From: Amoebidium appalachense
Lineage: Eukaryota > Ichthyosporea
Reading direction: 5' to 3'
DNA: 64,000 bases
Assembly (NCBI GenBank): GCA_963693365.1
Contig: CAVNZM010000005.1
Span: 12,586,001 to 12,650,000, forward strand
The translations under genes were made by a program, and so were the position numbers. Below are positions 23,609 through 36,846 of this stretch, piece after piece (position 1 is the first letter of the stretch; each line of letters begins with the position of its first letter). A model generated the notes under the pieces. The model was not told where the DNA came from, made no database searches, and was given only the letters and a program-made list of their open reading frames with translations.

Positions 23609-23888
23609 CGTACATGCATATTTATATTTATAAACGTTACATATACCACTGCCCACGGAAATGTACGCATGTAAATATATAATAATGAAGGCCTTTCTGC
23701 ATGTTTTCATATGTGCATTTATGCTCCCTTACAGTAGAGTTTAGGCTCAGCAAAGCAGATCTCGTCAAGGCAAGTTCCTTCAATCAAATAGATTGATGGA
23801 ATTTCAATGGTATGCGGACTGGATAATTTCGATAAATTCATGAGCTGTCCCTAAAGCGGGGAGGCATGTATCGTCACGTGTCATACAT
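23609..23888 (+). repeat. Direct repeat A, copy 1 (280 bp)
   Basis: The block from CGTACATGCATATTTAT to GTGTCATACAT recurs at 24959-25238. I see no mismatch between the copies. It ends exactly where repeat B begins. Confidence 0.92.
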
Positions 23889-24240
23889 GTTGGAGTGCAG
23901 ACTTACGCTCACTCCACAATATGTGTATGTTAGCTTTACAATTGGTTCCGTGTACACAGACACACGCTGACACTCGATCACCACATGCACATCTGCATAG
24001 TTGAGGAATGTTGCCAATTGTGTTTTGACTGCAAACGATTGGTTCACTGGTCCCAGAGATCTCTAAATGAAAGTAACCAATCCGATTAGCGCCTGGCATC
24101 CGGATTACATTCCAGACTGCTGCCCCACGGGTATATAAACCACGGCTCTGCCAGGTGCAGAAATGGAGTTCAGTCATGGAGTTCAGTCATGGAGTTCAGT
24201 CATGGAGTTCAGTCATGGAGTTCAGTCATGGAGTTCAGTC
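23888..24240 (+). repeat. LTR-like direct repeat B, copy 1, with 13-bp minisatellite
   Basis: It begins TGTTGGAGTGCAG, the TG start seen in the copia LTR family here, contains a TATA-like GGGTATATAAACC (about 24130-24142), and ends in six units of ATGGAGTTCAGTC (24163-24240). It recurs at 24633-24959 with about four base differences. A 98-residue minus-strand ORF inside is not recognised. Confidence 0.8.
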
Positions 24241-24632
24241 ATGGAGTTAACACACTGAAAGCAGTAAAAAACGGGTCAGCGCCCAAGCGCGCCACGACGA
24301 CCCTAGTCACAGCGGACTCTACTTCCAACAGGGTTATGGGCCCAGACACGACACCGCGGCCTCTAACTTCACGTCCCCTACGACGCCTTGAACGGAGGAG
24401 CCAGAACCCGACTTCTAGGCTGTACCCTACACCCGCGAGCGTATTTCCGTGAAGTAGAGACTTTCGCTTCCACAAACTCCATCCGCAGCAGCCTGCGACA
24501 TCAACGTCAAGTATTCCACTTCATTGGCGGGGCAAGCACCACAGTGGAATGCACACCCCGGTCTACCCTGCAAGTAGCCACACTCACTCTCTCTTCTCTA
24601 GTGGTGTGTACACTTCTCCAATTGGGTAGGGG
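24241..24632 (+). other. Spacer between the B repeats (possible TRIM-like internal region)
   Basis: This 392-bp unique segment has no coding domain. It ends in ATTGGGTAGGGG directly before the second B copy, which could be a polypurine tract. B-spacer-B therefore resembles a small non-coding LTR element. No primer-binding site was recognised. Confidence 0.4.
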
Positions 24633-24959
24633 TGTTGGAGTGCAGACTTACGCTCACTCCACAATATGTGTATGTTAGCTTTACAATTGGTTCCGTGTAC
24701 ACAGACACACACTGACACTCGATCACCACATGCACATCTGCATAGTTGAGGAATGTTGCCAATTGTGTTTTGACTGCAAACGATTGGTTCACTGGTCCCA
24801 GAGATCTCTAAATAAAAGTAACCAATCCGATTAGCGCCTGGCATCCGGATTACATTCCAGACTGCTGCCCCACGGGTATATAAACCACGTCTCTGCCAGG
24901 TGCAGACATGGAGTTCAGTCATGGAGTTCAGTCATGGAGTTCAGTCATGGAGTTCAGTC
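24633..24959 (+). repeat. LTR-like direct repeat B, copy 2
   Basis: This second copy of B has four 13-bp units (24908-24959) instead of six. Differences from copy 1 are a few single bases, for example ACACACT versus ACACGCT and AAATAAAAG versus AAATGAAAG. Confidence 0.8.
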
Positions 24960-25238
24960 GTACATGCATATTTATATTTATAAACGTTACATATACCACT
25001 GCCCACGGAAATGTACGCATGTAAATATATAATAATGAAGGCCTTTCTGCATGTTTTCATATGTGCATTTATGCTCCCTTACAGTAGAGTTTAGGCTCAG
25101 CAAAGCAGATCTCGTCAAGGCAAGTTCCTTCAATCAAATAGATTGATGGAATTTCAATGGTATGCGGACTGGATAATTTCGATAAATTCATGAGCTGTCC
25201 CTAAAGCGGGGAGGCATGTATCGTCACGTGTCATACAT
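24959..25238 (+). repeat. Direct repeat A, copy 2 (280 bp)
   Basis: It matches 23609-23888 throughout and begins exactly where the second B copy ends. Confidence 0.92.
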
Positions 25239-25931
25239 CCCATACATGCATGAATATATCAAAAAAAATATATGTTGCTAATATCACCGTGTACTTGAAC
25301 AGCATAATTTGGTGCATAATTTGCTGAAACCAATCCCAATATGTCGTATTTTTAATCATCTTCATGGAATTCATTCATGGCAGTTATAGAACGTGGTGGG
25401 GGTTTACGCTGTTTGCTCGAGGCAAAGAACGTGGTGAGTCTGGTGATTTTGTGGCTCACGGCCAAATATGGATCAAGCATGCGCACGGGGCCAGATGTGA
25501 GGCTCCCGACTCCTGAGGCCGGAGTCGTGTGACACAAACACGTATCATAATCACTGTATCTCCAAGTGTACTATGTACGGATACACACTGTACAGCTGCA
25601 TACGGGCAGTGAATCAATAGAACCCTAATACTAGGTACAGTACAGCATGCGCAATTATTCCATGACCACTTAATAACTTTCTGGTTATTAGTAGAGTTGA
25701 CGGTCACGAAATTTTAGTTCTTTTAGGACACTGTGACAACGCACATGTAAGGTACATGTAAGGTACATGTACACTGGCATGTGTATATGCATGCCTTTTA
25801 ATCGCCAGTTCAGACTTTGACGACTCCAGTGCACACACTTGAGCAACAATAACTATTACTGCACCATGAGTAATTTCCTACTTTTCTACTAGTGGTTACA
25901 ATCATCCCCTTCAGTTTATGACTAGCACTTC
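25239..25931. other. Upstream region of the 25932 ORF
   Basis: This is A/T-balanced non-repetitive DNA. A short tandem (GTACATGTAAG, about 25744-25770) is the only repeat. No promoter element can be assigned. Confidence 0.4.
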
Positions 25932-27014
25932 ATGAGAGTGAATGAAAAAGCTAACACTCTTTCAGAACTCAGAAACATGCCGAGCCCTGCAAATTCGAAA
26001 AGTTCATTACATGAACATCCATCCACAAATCACAGCCTCGTACGTAGTCACAGCGACCATTCCGTCACCAGCATTACACGGCGTATTGGCAGGCTAGCAG
26101 CTAATTTTCGTTGTGTTAGAGACGCCGTTGAGCCTCACTCGGAAAACAGTAGCAAGATAAACACACTCTCCTTCTCGCTACCCACAACACTACTGTGTGC
26201 AAAAAATCCCGACACATGTACACTCCTCACTTCGCGGGAAAACCCAGGCTTACTCCGTTTAGTATCAGATGAGCGAGTGATTTCTGCGGATATCGACGAT
26301 GTTTTGTGCGCTGAAAATGACAGCACTACTACGCCCTCGGAATCCCAGAGTGCGTCGCTTAGCGAATCCTCCGTGTCAACTATTGAAGACGGGAGTATAA
26401 GTATGCCAAGTGCCGGTGGGTGTGGTACTAATAGCAGTCAAAAAGACCCGAATAATGAGCAACAAAGCAGCGCGTTTCCATGCGAGAAGAAAACCTTTAA
26501 AACGGTGCTCCTACGCTGGGGATTTTCGCATTTTCGTCGACGCTCACACGTCGTCGAACCCACTTCACTCCAAACGACAAATGCACACGGTTCGAATGTG
26601 CACGTGACGTCAACAAGCAGAAAACGTACAAGTTTAAGCTACACTGTCCGGGCCGTCGACGTCAGCACCGAGCCCACGCTATTATCCGATTCAGCCTCAG
26701 TAATACTTTGTACATGTGGTCCAGCTTCCAACTACACCATTCCTGATGGAAACCACTCGATCGAAAAATACCAACCAGAGACTCTGAGTCGCCGTCGTAC
26801 ACAGTCACTTTCAAGCAATGTTATCGACCAATCAAACCCCTGCACCGTATGTCGCAGCCAATCGTTTTCTTGCACGTCACATCGACATGAGGCGGCGAAA
26901 ATTCTCGCGGATGAGGCGGGGAATGGCCACCCGTGGATTCGAAATTATCTCAGTGCTATGTGGCAGTTGAACGAGACGGACTCCATACAGCTGGCGGCTG
27001 CGTATTCGTTTTAA
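25932..27014 (+). CDS. Unrecognised intronless protein, Ser/Thr-rich
   Basis: The 360-residue ORF runs from ATG to TAA with ordinary codon use and no simple repeat, so it is likely a real gene although no family was recognised. It is rich in Ser, Thr, Arg and His. Basic patches (ITRRIGRLAANFR near residue 50, LLRWGFSHFRRRSH near 200) alternate with acidic Ser/Thr stretches (residues 115-160). A Cys cluster CTVCRSQSFSCTSH near the C-terminus could bind metal. SRRRTQSL just before it is a basophilic-kinase-like site. The C-terminal segment (HPWIRNYLSAMWQLNETDS) looks globular. There is no signal peptide or membrane segment. A short A/T-rich 3' region follows. Confidence 0.6.
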   Translation: MRVNEKANTLSELRNMPSPANSKSSLHEHPSTNHSLVRSHSDHSVTSITRRIGRLAANFRCVRDAVEPHSENSSKINTLSFSLPTTLLCAKNPDTCTLLTSRENPGLLRLVSDERVISADIDDVLCAENDSTTTPSESQSASLSESSVSTIEDGSISMPSAGGCGTNSSQKDPNNEQQSSAFPCEKKTFKTVLLRWGFSHFRRRSHVVEPTSLQTTNAHGSNVHVTSTSRKRTSLSYTVRAVDVSTEPTLLSDSASVILCTCGPASNYTIPDGNHSIEKYQPETLSRRRTQSLSSNVIDQSNPCTVCRSQSFSCTSHRHEAAKILADEAGNGHPWIRNYLSAMWQLNETDSIQLAAAYSF

Positions 27015-27780
27015 AAACTTAAAAATATTAATTTTAGCTATTAATTTTAGCTACAGAAGTTTAGGTTTAGCCGCGCCTTCATTTATTTCTACAGTTAGTA
27101 GACGTAACATATACCTTAGCCTGAGTATTATACATATTTGAGTATGCTTTGTAAAAAATTAATTGACACCAGTAGTACTGTTCAGTAGTATTCAAAGTTT
27201 GATGATAACTCTGTACATGTACTAATAATAATTCTTTGCGCACTGCACTGAATGTGCCACCCTGGGATGCACGCCATTCACGTGTACTGTGTAGTACTAC
27301 TGCTAACCAAATGTGGTTATATAACTTCAGCCGCACATGATCCTGGCTATAGTCTCTTGTGTTATGATAACTTAATAATGCGTCATGAACTTCAAGGCCA
27401 CGAACATACTTTTTTGACTTGATTATCTTAGTCAAACGAAAAACAGTCTATTCAGCCTAGTGCTTGTTCACTTTATAATAGTATGTCACACGTACTCAGT
27501 GGTCAGCGTATGTATGAGGCCAACTGAACGAGCCGCCGTACATTATTTTAGAGACTTGTAAAGACTTTCTATAGTTATTGAACAGGCAAATCCCAAATTG
27601 TCATGTTCGGTGAGCAGTAAACAATTAATTGCGATGAAACACAAATAATAATGCCTAAGAAATACTAGTCGTTATTGTCATGCCATTATCCCAGTGCATC
27701 CAAGTATACATGCGTAAATTAAGATATCAACTGGCAAAGCCAGGCAGTCTGAAAGACCAACTTAATTCAGTCGCCAGCAT
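27015..27780. other. Intergenic, A/T-rich; nothing recognised
   Basis: A 118-codon open frame on the minus strand (27079-27435) has no recognisable motif and could be chance. Confidence 0.4.
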
Positions 27781-27796
27781 CATGTACCTACCCTCC

Positions 27797-29160
<1,364 letters not shown>

Positions 29161-29459
29161 CTGGGCCTTCTTTATTAGGCTCTCCGAACTGACAGGTCCC
29201 TGAGGCTTTCGAGATTTCGAGCCTAAACATATGATCAATGGCATTCAAATAATATGCGCACACAGCCCGGAAAACAGCATACACTGCAACGGGATTTATG
29301 GACGGAGAGGATAAACACTAGCTAATACTTGAGGGTCACAAGGAAAGGTAAAACTTGCAAACTTCCCCATAAAAAAGAAGACAGAAAACTGAGGGGAAAA
29401 AGAAAACGTAAGGATTGGCAGAGTTGAAGTCTTTAAGCACGGGGCTGGGTGGCGAGCGC

Positions 29460-29524
29460 ATGTGTGAAGGTGTGTGTATGTGTGTGTGTGTGTGTGTCAC
29501 GGTGTGTGTGTGTGCGTGTGTGTA

Positions 29525-29585
<61 letters not shown>

Positions 29586-29719
29586 TGTTTGGGGGGGGGG
29601 GGGGGGGGGAGGGGGAGAAGGGCCGGGCGGAACTTGAAGGGCAAGCAGTGCACGTGCCAGTTTCCAACCCCAATAGCGCTTATAAGTGAAGGGGATGGCC
29701 AAAGGGGTAGAAAGGCGCG

Positions 29720-29758
<39 letters not shown>
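29460..29758 (+). repeat. (GT)n and G-runs
   Basis: (GT)n at about 29476-29589 is followed by a G-run (29590-29609), and a second G-run lies at 29720-29758, where it abuts the C-tail end of a SINE-like repeat copy on the minus strand. Confidence 0.85.
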
Positions 29759-29761
<3 letters not shown>

Positions 29762-29903
29762 TGAATGCGGAACATGGTACGAAGTACCGTATACATGATG
29801 AGAAGCATGGTGCAGGATGCATGCAAAGGCAAACATTCAAGTATGCAACATCAGCAATGCGTACAGTATGCGCTATAAGCAGAGCGCATCCTCAGGGGGG
29901 AGG
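29759..29903 (-). repeat. SINE-like repeat, copy 1 (C-tailed)
   Basis: On the minus strand the copy runs from a CCTGAGGATG..CTCTGCTTAT-like start to a GTACTTCGTAC..TTCCGCATTCAAAC end and is joined directly to a long C-run. It is about 80% similar over about 145 bp to the copy at 33217-33385. Confidence 0.7.
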
Positions 29904-30221
29904 GGCCTGGGAGGGGGGGGGGGGAGCAGAGAGAATGCCGAGAATAAACATGTATCTCGGATGGGATTTACTGCCGGGTCTAGGATTTTATAACAAAACG
30001 CTCACCTTAATTCATCCTTCAATGAAGTTAGAACCTTTTATTATGCTGTCGTTCTTGGTGTTATTCTTATCTCAATAATGTAACAGTCCACATGATATCT
30101 GCTCTTATCATAACCATAGTATCTCCGTCAAAAACCAATCAAAACCACTGTTTGGGCCGCAGACACCAGTACCTGCGCATCAAACCTACCGTCACCGCCT
30201 TACGTAACCCACTTGTTCATT

Positions 30222-30312
30222 GCCATATATGGAAGCACTTAATTGACATATATGGAAGTGAGACCAAATTCCCATATGTAGAAATAGCACTTAATTGCTA
30301 TATATGGTAGTA
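30222..30312 (+). promoter_or_regulatory. Cluster of CArG-box-like motifs
   Basis: CCATATATGG (about 30222-30231) is a perfect CC(A/T)6GG box, followed by CATATATGG, CCATATGTAG and CTATATATGG within 90 bp. ACTTAATTG words lie between them, forming a degenerate tandem array. SRF/MEF2-type MADS factors bind such sites in opisthokonts. No adjacent gene start is visible, so the regulatory role is speculative. Confidence 0.3.
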
Positions 30313-30387
30313 AGCCTTAGTCGCCGAAGTTGCCCATCTTGGCCTTGGAAACCTGCACACATCCCGGTCAGACACGGAAGAAGAGAC

Positions 30388-30596
<209 letters not shown>

Positions 30597-30687
30597 AGAC
30601 TGTTTCATAGTACAAAGGACACATTCACGACGGGAAAGTATTGTTTCTGCATGGGTGTGTGCGTCACAGTGCATGGGTGCTGTTGTC

Positions 30688-30705
30688 TTTTTTTTTTTTT
30701 TTTTT

Positions 30706-30763
<58 letters not shown>

Positions 30764-30903
30764 ATCTCAGCCATGCATTCCATCACGAATATCCTTCCCA
30801 AGCCATCGAACAAATCCAAACCTAACCCAGATCACGTTTCCTCTTGCCCAAGGAACTACCAATCCACAGTTTCGGTTACCTTCCCTCCTTTTCTATGATG
30901 CAG

Positions 30904-30986
<83 letters not shown>
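30688..30986 (+). repeat. (T)n(G)n hybrid tract and a 79-base poly-C
   Basis: A T-run of about 27 bases passes directly into a G-run of about 46 bases (about 30688-30761). An uninterrupted C homopolymer occupies 30908-30986, one of the longest in the window. Such lengths are assembly-sensitive. Confidence 0.92.
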
Positions 30987-30988
<2 letters not shown>

Positions 30989-31198
30989 ACACACACACCA
31001 TGAAACCACCACCATGACCCTACGGCATACCAACATGCCCATCCCCCTTCCGGCCAACGACAAAAAAAGCTTCTGGTTGCACGAAACTATTCAGAGATGG
31101 AGCAGGTGGAAGTTAAGCAGTCGTTGGGATAAATAGGAGGGGATGGAAGGCCATGCAGTGTTGCTGTGTGTGTGTGCATGCATGTGCTCGTGTGTGTG

Positions 31199-31219
31199 TG
31201 TGTGAGCGCGCACTTGTGT

Positions 31220-31316
<97 letters not shown>

Positions 31317-31322
31317 CTTGTG

Positions 31323-31416
<94 letters not shown>

Positions 31417-31468
31417 CGTGTGTGTGTGTGTGTGTGTGGGCACTTGTGTCTGCCTGCCTGCCTGCCTG

Positions 31469-31532
<64 letters not shown>

Positions 31533-31558
31533 CTTGTGTCTGCCTGCCTGCCTGCCTG

Positions 31559-31614
<56 letters not shown>

Positions 31615-31620
31615 CGCGCG
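31199..31620 (+). repeat. Higher-order repeat of CACTTGTGTC-(TGCC)n-(TG)n
   Basis: Four units each start with (GCGCG)CACTTGTGYC, near 31210, 31315, 31440 and 31531. Each is followed by four to six TGCC and then 18-35 TG dinucleotides. The array lies near the 3' end of the V-ATPase proteolipid gene. Confidence 0.92.
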
Positions 31621-31826
31621 CGCGTGCGCGCCCTCCGCGTCACGGGAGTGCATGCGCAAGGGCCAGGGTAATTGAGTGTGAATGTGTTTGTGTGTCAGTG
31701 CAAGCGGGTGATTGAATAAGTGTCCGTGTGTGTGTGTGCATGTGCTCAAGTACGTGTGTGTGGTGTGTGTGTCATGGGGGTGGAGGGATGGGGGGGATGG
31801 GGGGGGTTATAATCTTCCAACCATAC

Positions 31827-32481
31827 CATGATAATACCAATGATGACGCCAAACAGACCGATGGCCGACCCGAAGATTTCAATGATCAGAATCTTCACAA
31901 ACAGCTCGGGGTTTTGTGCATCGGCCAGCGCAGCACCGGCACCCTGCACAGAGGTTGGTGTGTGTGAGGAGTAAGGAGCCGGGAGAGAGAGAGAGAGAGA
32001 GTGTGTGTGTGTATGCGTCTGATAGTGTGTGTATGAATCCAGGGATGGTGATGGTGGTGGTGTGTGCGTGTGTGTGTAATGCGTACGGGTGGAAGATGGG
32101 GTGAGTGTGTTGTGCTTGTGTTTGTGTGTGTGTGTGTGCGCGTTGGGTGGGTGGGAGGGTGGGGGGGGGGGGGGGGGGGGTTGCGAGTTACAAGGTATCA
32201 AGCAAACAATTGGCACGGAACTGTGTAGTCCACAAATATTGTTTTGTCCGGCATGTCCGAGCACGATATTGCAATTGAAAAAAGTGGGGTCAGGGATGAG
32301 GGCAAAGTGAGTGAGTAAGTGAGAGACTGAGTGAGTGAGTGAGTGCGATGGTCCCCAGGGGAGGGGCGGAGGGAGGGAGGGAGGGGGGGGGGGGGGGGGG
32401 GAGATACGTACGACAAGACCTACACAGAGGCCACAGGCAACGTTGCTCCAGCCCACAGTCAGACCACCACCGAACATCATG

Positions 32482-32528
<47 letters not shown>

Positions 32529-32826
32529 AGTGATCAGTAAGTGTGTGAGTAAGTGAGCGAGCGCGTGTGTGAAACTTTATGTGGGCGTGTGTTTGAAGAG
32601 GGGGGGGGGGGGGGGTGCGGGGGGGGGGGATGTGTTACAGAGTTCGTAGTACATATTGATAACGGACACCACAATGCAAATCTCCAAGCACACACGTCCC
32701 AGGACGAAAGGGCGGGGCTCGGGACGGGGGGAGGGGGGGAGGGGGGTTATGGAAGGGTCACAAGCCCGAACAACCCTTAGCATCAATATCTTATGTGGGC
32801 TGCCATTTTTTTTTCTTGTGGGAAGG

Positions 32827-32865
<39 letters not shown>

Positions 32866-33171
32866 GTGGGGGGGGGGGGGGGTTGCAAGACTCTACCAGC
32901 ATAGACGTTGTTCATGATAGTCTTGTTGACGTATTCGTTGAGTGTGGCGGGGCTGCTGCCATGCTTCTGGTTGAGCAGCGCAAAGTCGTATTGCTGCAGC
33001 GGTAGTGTTAGATATGGTCTACGAAAAAAAAAAAGGGATGGGAAACAGGGAGCGGGTCAAAAAGGAAAAGAAATAGAAAGCGAGGGAGGGGGAGGGGGGG
33101 AGGGGGGGAGGGGGAGGAAGGAAAGGAAATAGAAGCGGGATAAAAGAAAAAAGAAAGGAAATAGAAAGTGT

Positions 33172-33217
<46 letters not shown>

Positions 33218-33627
33218 GTTGAATGCGGAACACGGTACGAAGTACGCATACACGACGAGAAACATGGTGCAGGACACATGCAAAGGCAAACATTCAATTA
33301 TGCAACATCAGCCATGTGCATGCATCATAAGCAGAGCCCATCCTCAGGGAGGACCCAAGTCATCAATTGCGTCTGAGTTTCGGCCCCTAAGCCCGCGTAT
33401 ATACGACTCTTCAACTCAGACAGCAGCATCAACTGAACTTGGGCGGGCCAACCCGTCTTGATCAAAGACGAGCAGGGTTGCTTATGCAAGCAAGGTGAGC
33501 AAAACGGCGAAGATGTGTGTGCAAACTAAAGCAGTGCAGCGAAAAATGCGTATGTGCTTACAGATGCACGACACAGAGCAACCATGCCCGGTTGCATGGA
33601 AGTAAAGCGGTCTCCACACAGTGGTCT

Positions 33628-33682
<55 letters not shown>

Positions 33683-34063
33683 GGCAAAGGGACAAGAAAT
33701 TCGGCAGATAAAAGAAGGCTGAAGGTCGGGGTAGGGTTTGAATAACGTGGGATGTGCCTGAAATGGCACCAAAAATGACAGAAGACACGAGAAATGCAGG
33801 TCCAAAGAGGTGGTGAATGCTATTTGCACTTGCGAATGACTCCGAAGTCCGTACATAGTGGTGTTGGCATGGCGATAAAGCATATGCACGGGTGCGTTCA
33901 AATTGTGTGTGTGTAGAGGCACATGCAGCCATGCAGGCTCGCCATGGTGTTTCTGCACGTGCTTGTATTAGCATGCAAATGTGCGCGCACATGCGTGTGC
34001 TTGCATGTATATTTTGTCAGGCATGTGTTCGCGCATGCGCGCCTGCATGTGCATGTGCATGTG

Positions 34064-34116
<53 letters not shown>

Positions 34117-35036
34117 CTGTGTGTGCATGTGCATGCGTGCACATACCTTGAGTGAGTTGCTGAACACGATAGCCATGATGATACCGTAGATGGCCACAGC
34201 CTCACAGAAGATAATACTGGGGGCAAAGCGTAAACATTAGAAGTACGAGAAGACACTAATACTGGGGGCAAAGGGTAAACATAAGACGCACAAGAAGAGA
34301 ATAACAGTGCGGGCAAAGGCGTAAACATAAGAGGCATTAGAAGAAAACTCTGGTGGAACAGGTGTCAGGATTTGATGGAAAGAAAAGGAGGGGGGGGGGG
34401 GGGGGGGGGGGGGGATAGCGAGAGAGGAAAAGAGAAGAACAAGGTATTTCTCCATCATTTACCACCCACCATATCAAAGAACTCATGCACGCTGCACTAC
34501 CCACATCCAACTGGCAAGAAAATACACTCCCTGCCCACTTGCACCCCTATTGCTTTGGCGCCATGTACTCGTACATGCATGATTGGCCATCTCAACACAC
34601 CTTTTGTCCAAATACCCACAATGACAAGAGGGGTACGGCAGCAAGGGTCGTTCGAGAAAAAACCAGTGGGTTGTAAACACGCACACGAAATACCACGATG
34701 GAAGGACAGGGCCTTATGTGACAGACGGACACTCATATACCCACATCCAGGAGCACAAAAGCGCACATGCACCCAGCTATCCAGCCAGTTAGCCACGACA
34801 CACACATGCATTCACGAAAGCACGCACACACATACACAGGTACAATCTCACACGTGGAGACCCAAGCCCACAAACACATACCAAACATCACCGACCGACC
34901 CATGCAAGCACAAAGACAGGTCAGCCCATAACCCATCGACACCCAAACAAGTAAAAGATTACGCGGCCACACCCAACCATTCACATATTTACCCCCCCCC
35001 CCCCCCAAAAAAAAAACAAAAAAAAAACAAAAAACA

Positions 35037-35107
<71 letters not shown>

Positions 35108-35466
35108 ATGCGCGCGCACACGCACGCACGCACGCACGCACACACACAAACACACACACTCTCACACCCACACACCCGCGTACCCGCGCACCTGATAAGA
35201 TTGCGTGTGCGGATGCGTGGGGCCATGACACCGCCACCAATGATGCTTGCCCCCGTCATCAAGATACCCCTGTGTGCCCAGTCAGTACGGGCCACATTGC
35301 TGCTTTTTTCTTTCTTTCTCTCTACTTTTCTTTCTTTGTATTTTTGGCACGTGGGGGAAATAGGGGAGTAATAATGTGTTGCAGAGTACGACATAGACAT
35401 AAATGTGGACAACAAAATGCAGACTGCAAAGCACATATAAGGGTGGGTTGGTGTGTGTGTATGTGT

Positions 35467-35520
<54 letters not shown>

Positions 35521-35835
35521 GGGGATATTATTTGGAAACGGGAATGGAAAGCAGGTGCTGTGTGGTGCAGGCATGTACGTGAAAGACAGCGACAAAAAAC
35601 TGTTAATCGTAAGGTAACCAGGTGTGTGTCCAAACTACGTTAGGTAAACTCTTTGCGCGGGGGGAGGGGGGGGGGGAGGAGTGTCCCAGGCACCCATCGT
35701 CCTGACCACCATCCTTCTCCCCCCCCCTCCCCCCATAGGTACATGGTATGAAGTACCATTTCCCATCATCGTCTGGGTATCCTACCGAACGGCTCAGACA
35801 TGCGTGTGCACGTGCGTGTGCGTGAGTGTGTTTGT

Positions 35836-35868
<33 letters not shown>

Positions 35869-36812
35869 AGATGATGTGGTGCATGGCATAGAATGCAAAA
35901 GGAACCCAAGCACTCACACACGGGGGGCACGTACCATGCAGCACCAACGACCGACACAGCAATGGCCACAAAGATGCCCATAGATGACCACAGGTAGGGG
36001 GGTATGCCCTCCACATAGTGGCCTGTGTGTATATCAGTGCTTGTGCAATATGTGGCATACATATGCTATATGCAGTAGGTAGCACACACATGTGCTATGT
36101 GCAATACATGGCCCATAGACGCCATGTGCAATAGGTAGGCCATAGATAACATGTGCAATAGGATAGCAGTAGCACATATCTCGTACGTGCACAAAGCAGC
36201 CCGAAACGCCATATGCAATAGGTATGCCACACATCATGTGTGCAATATAGGTATCTCACACACGTAACGTGCAATGGTAGCCTATAGGCCATCTGCAATA
36301 GGTAGCCTGCATATGTCATGTGCGATGGGTAGCCCACATGTGTTGTGCAATAGGTAGTCCACAAGTGGCATGTGCAAAACGTAGCCAATAATCACACAAG
36401 CAACAAACACCTCCAGCACAGTATACAGCAAAAAATTCCCGTACATGGTTGTGCGATATGCCACCAACATAGGGTATGAGCAAAACATGAGCCCACACAC
36501 GGTGTATGCACTTAGTATCCCATATGTGAGTGTGCAATCAGTAGCCCATACATGCCATGTGCATTCCAACCCGGGTCCCAGCTACCCCTTCCTCCATCTT
36601 TCCCCCAACATTCTGGCACAGGCCCTTTGCTCTCTCACTGTTTCTTTACCCCACAACCTTTCCAATAAGCTAATGTCCCTTCCACTCCACTCAATCTTCC
36701 CTGTTGCTTTCCCATTCTTCCTGCAGTCTGTATCTCCTAACCCTGCCCAACATACACACACCGTGTCCACTCCCACCCACCCTTGTTGCAACATCCACAC
36801 CAGCCAGTTACT

Positions 36813-36846
<34 letters not shown>

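Noticed and set aside
24163-24959. CRISPR-like array (regular 13-bp repeats)
   Set aside because: The units are adjacent without unique spacers; it is a minisatellite in a eukaryotic LTR-like repeat.
31113-31163. Extra terminal exon of the V-ATPase gene ending TAA near 31113
   Set aside because: A CACACACAG acceptor and matching phase exist, but the peptide is not conserved in the family; the end is left open.
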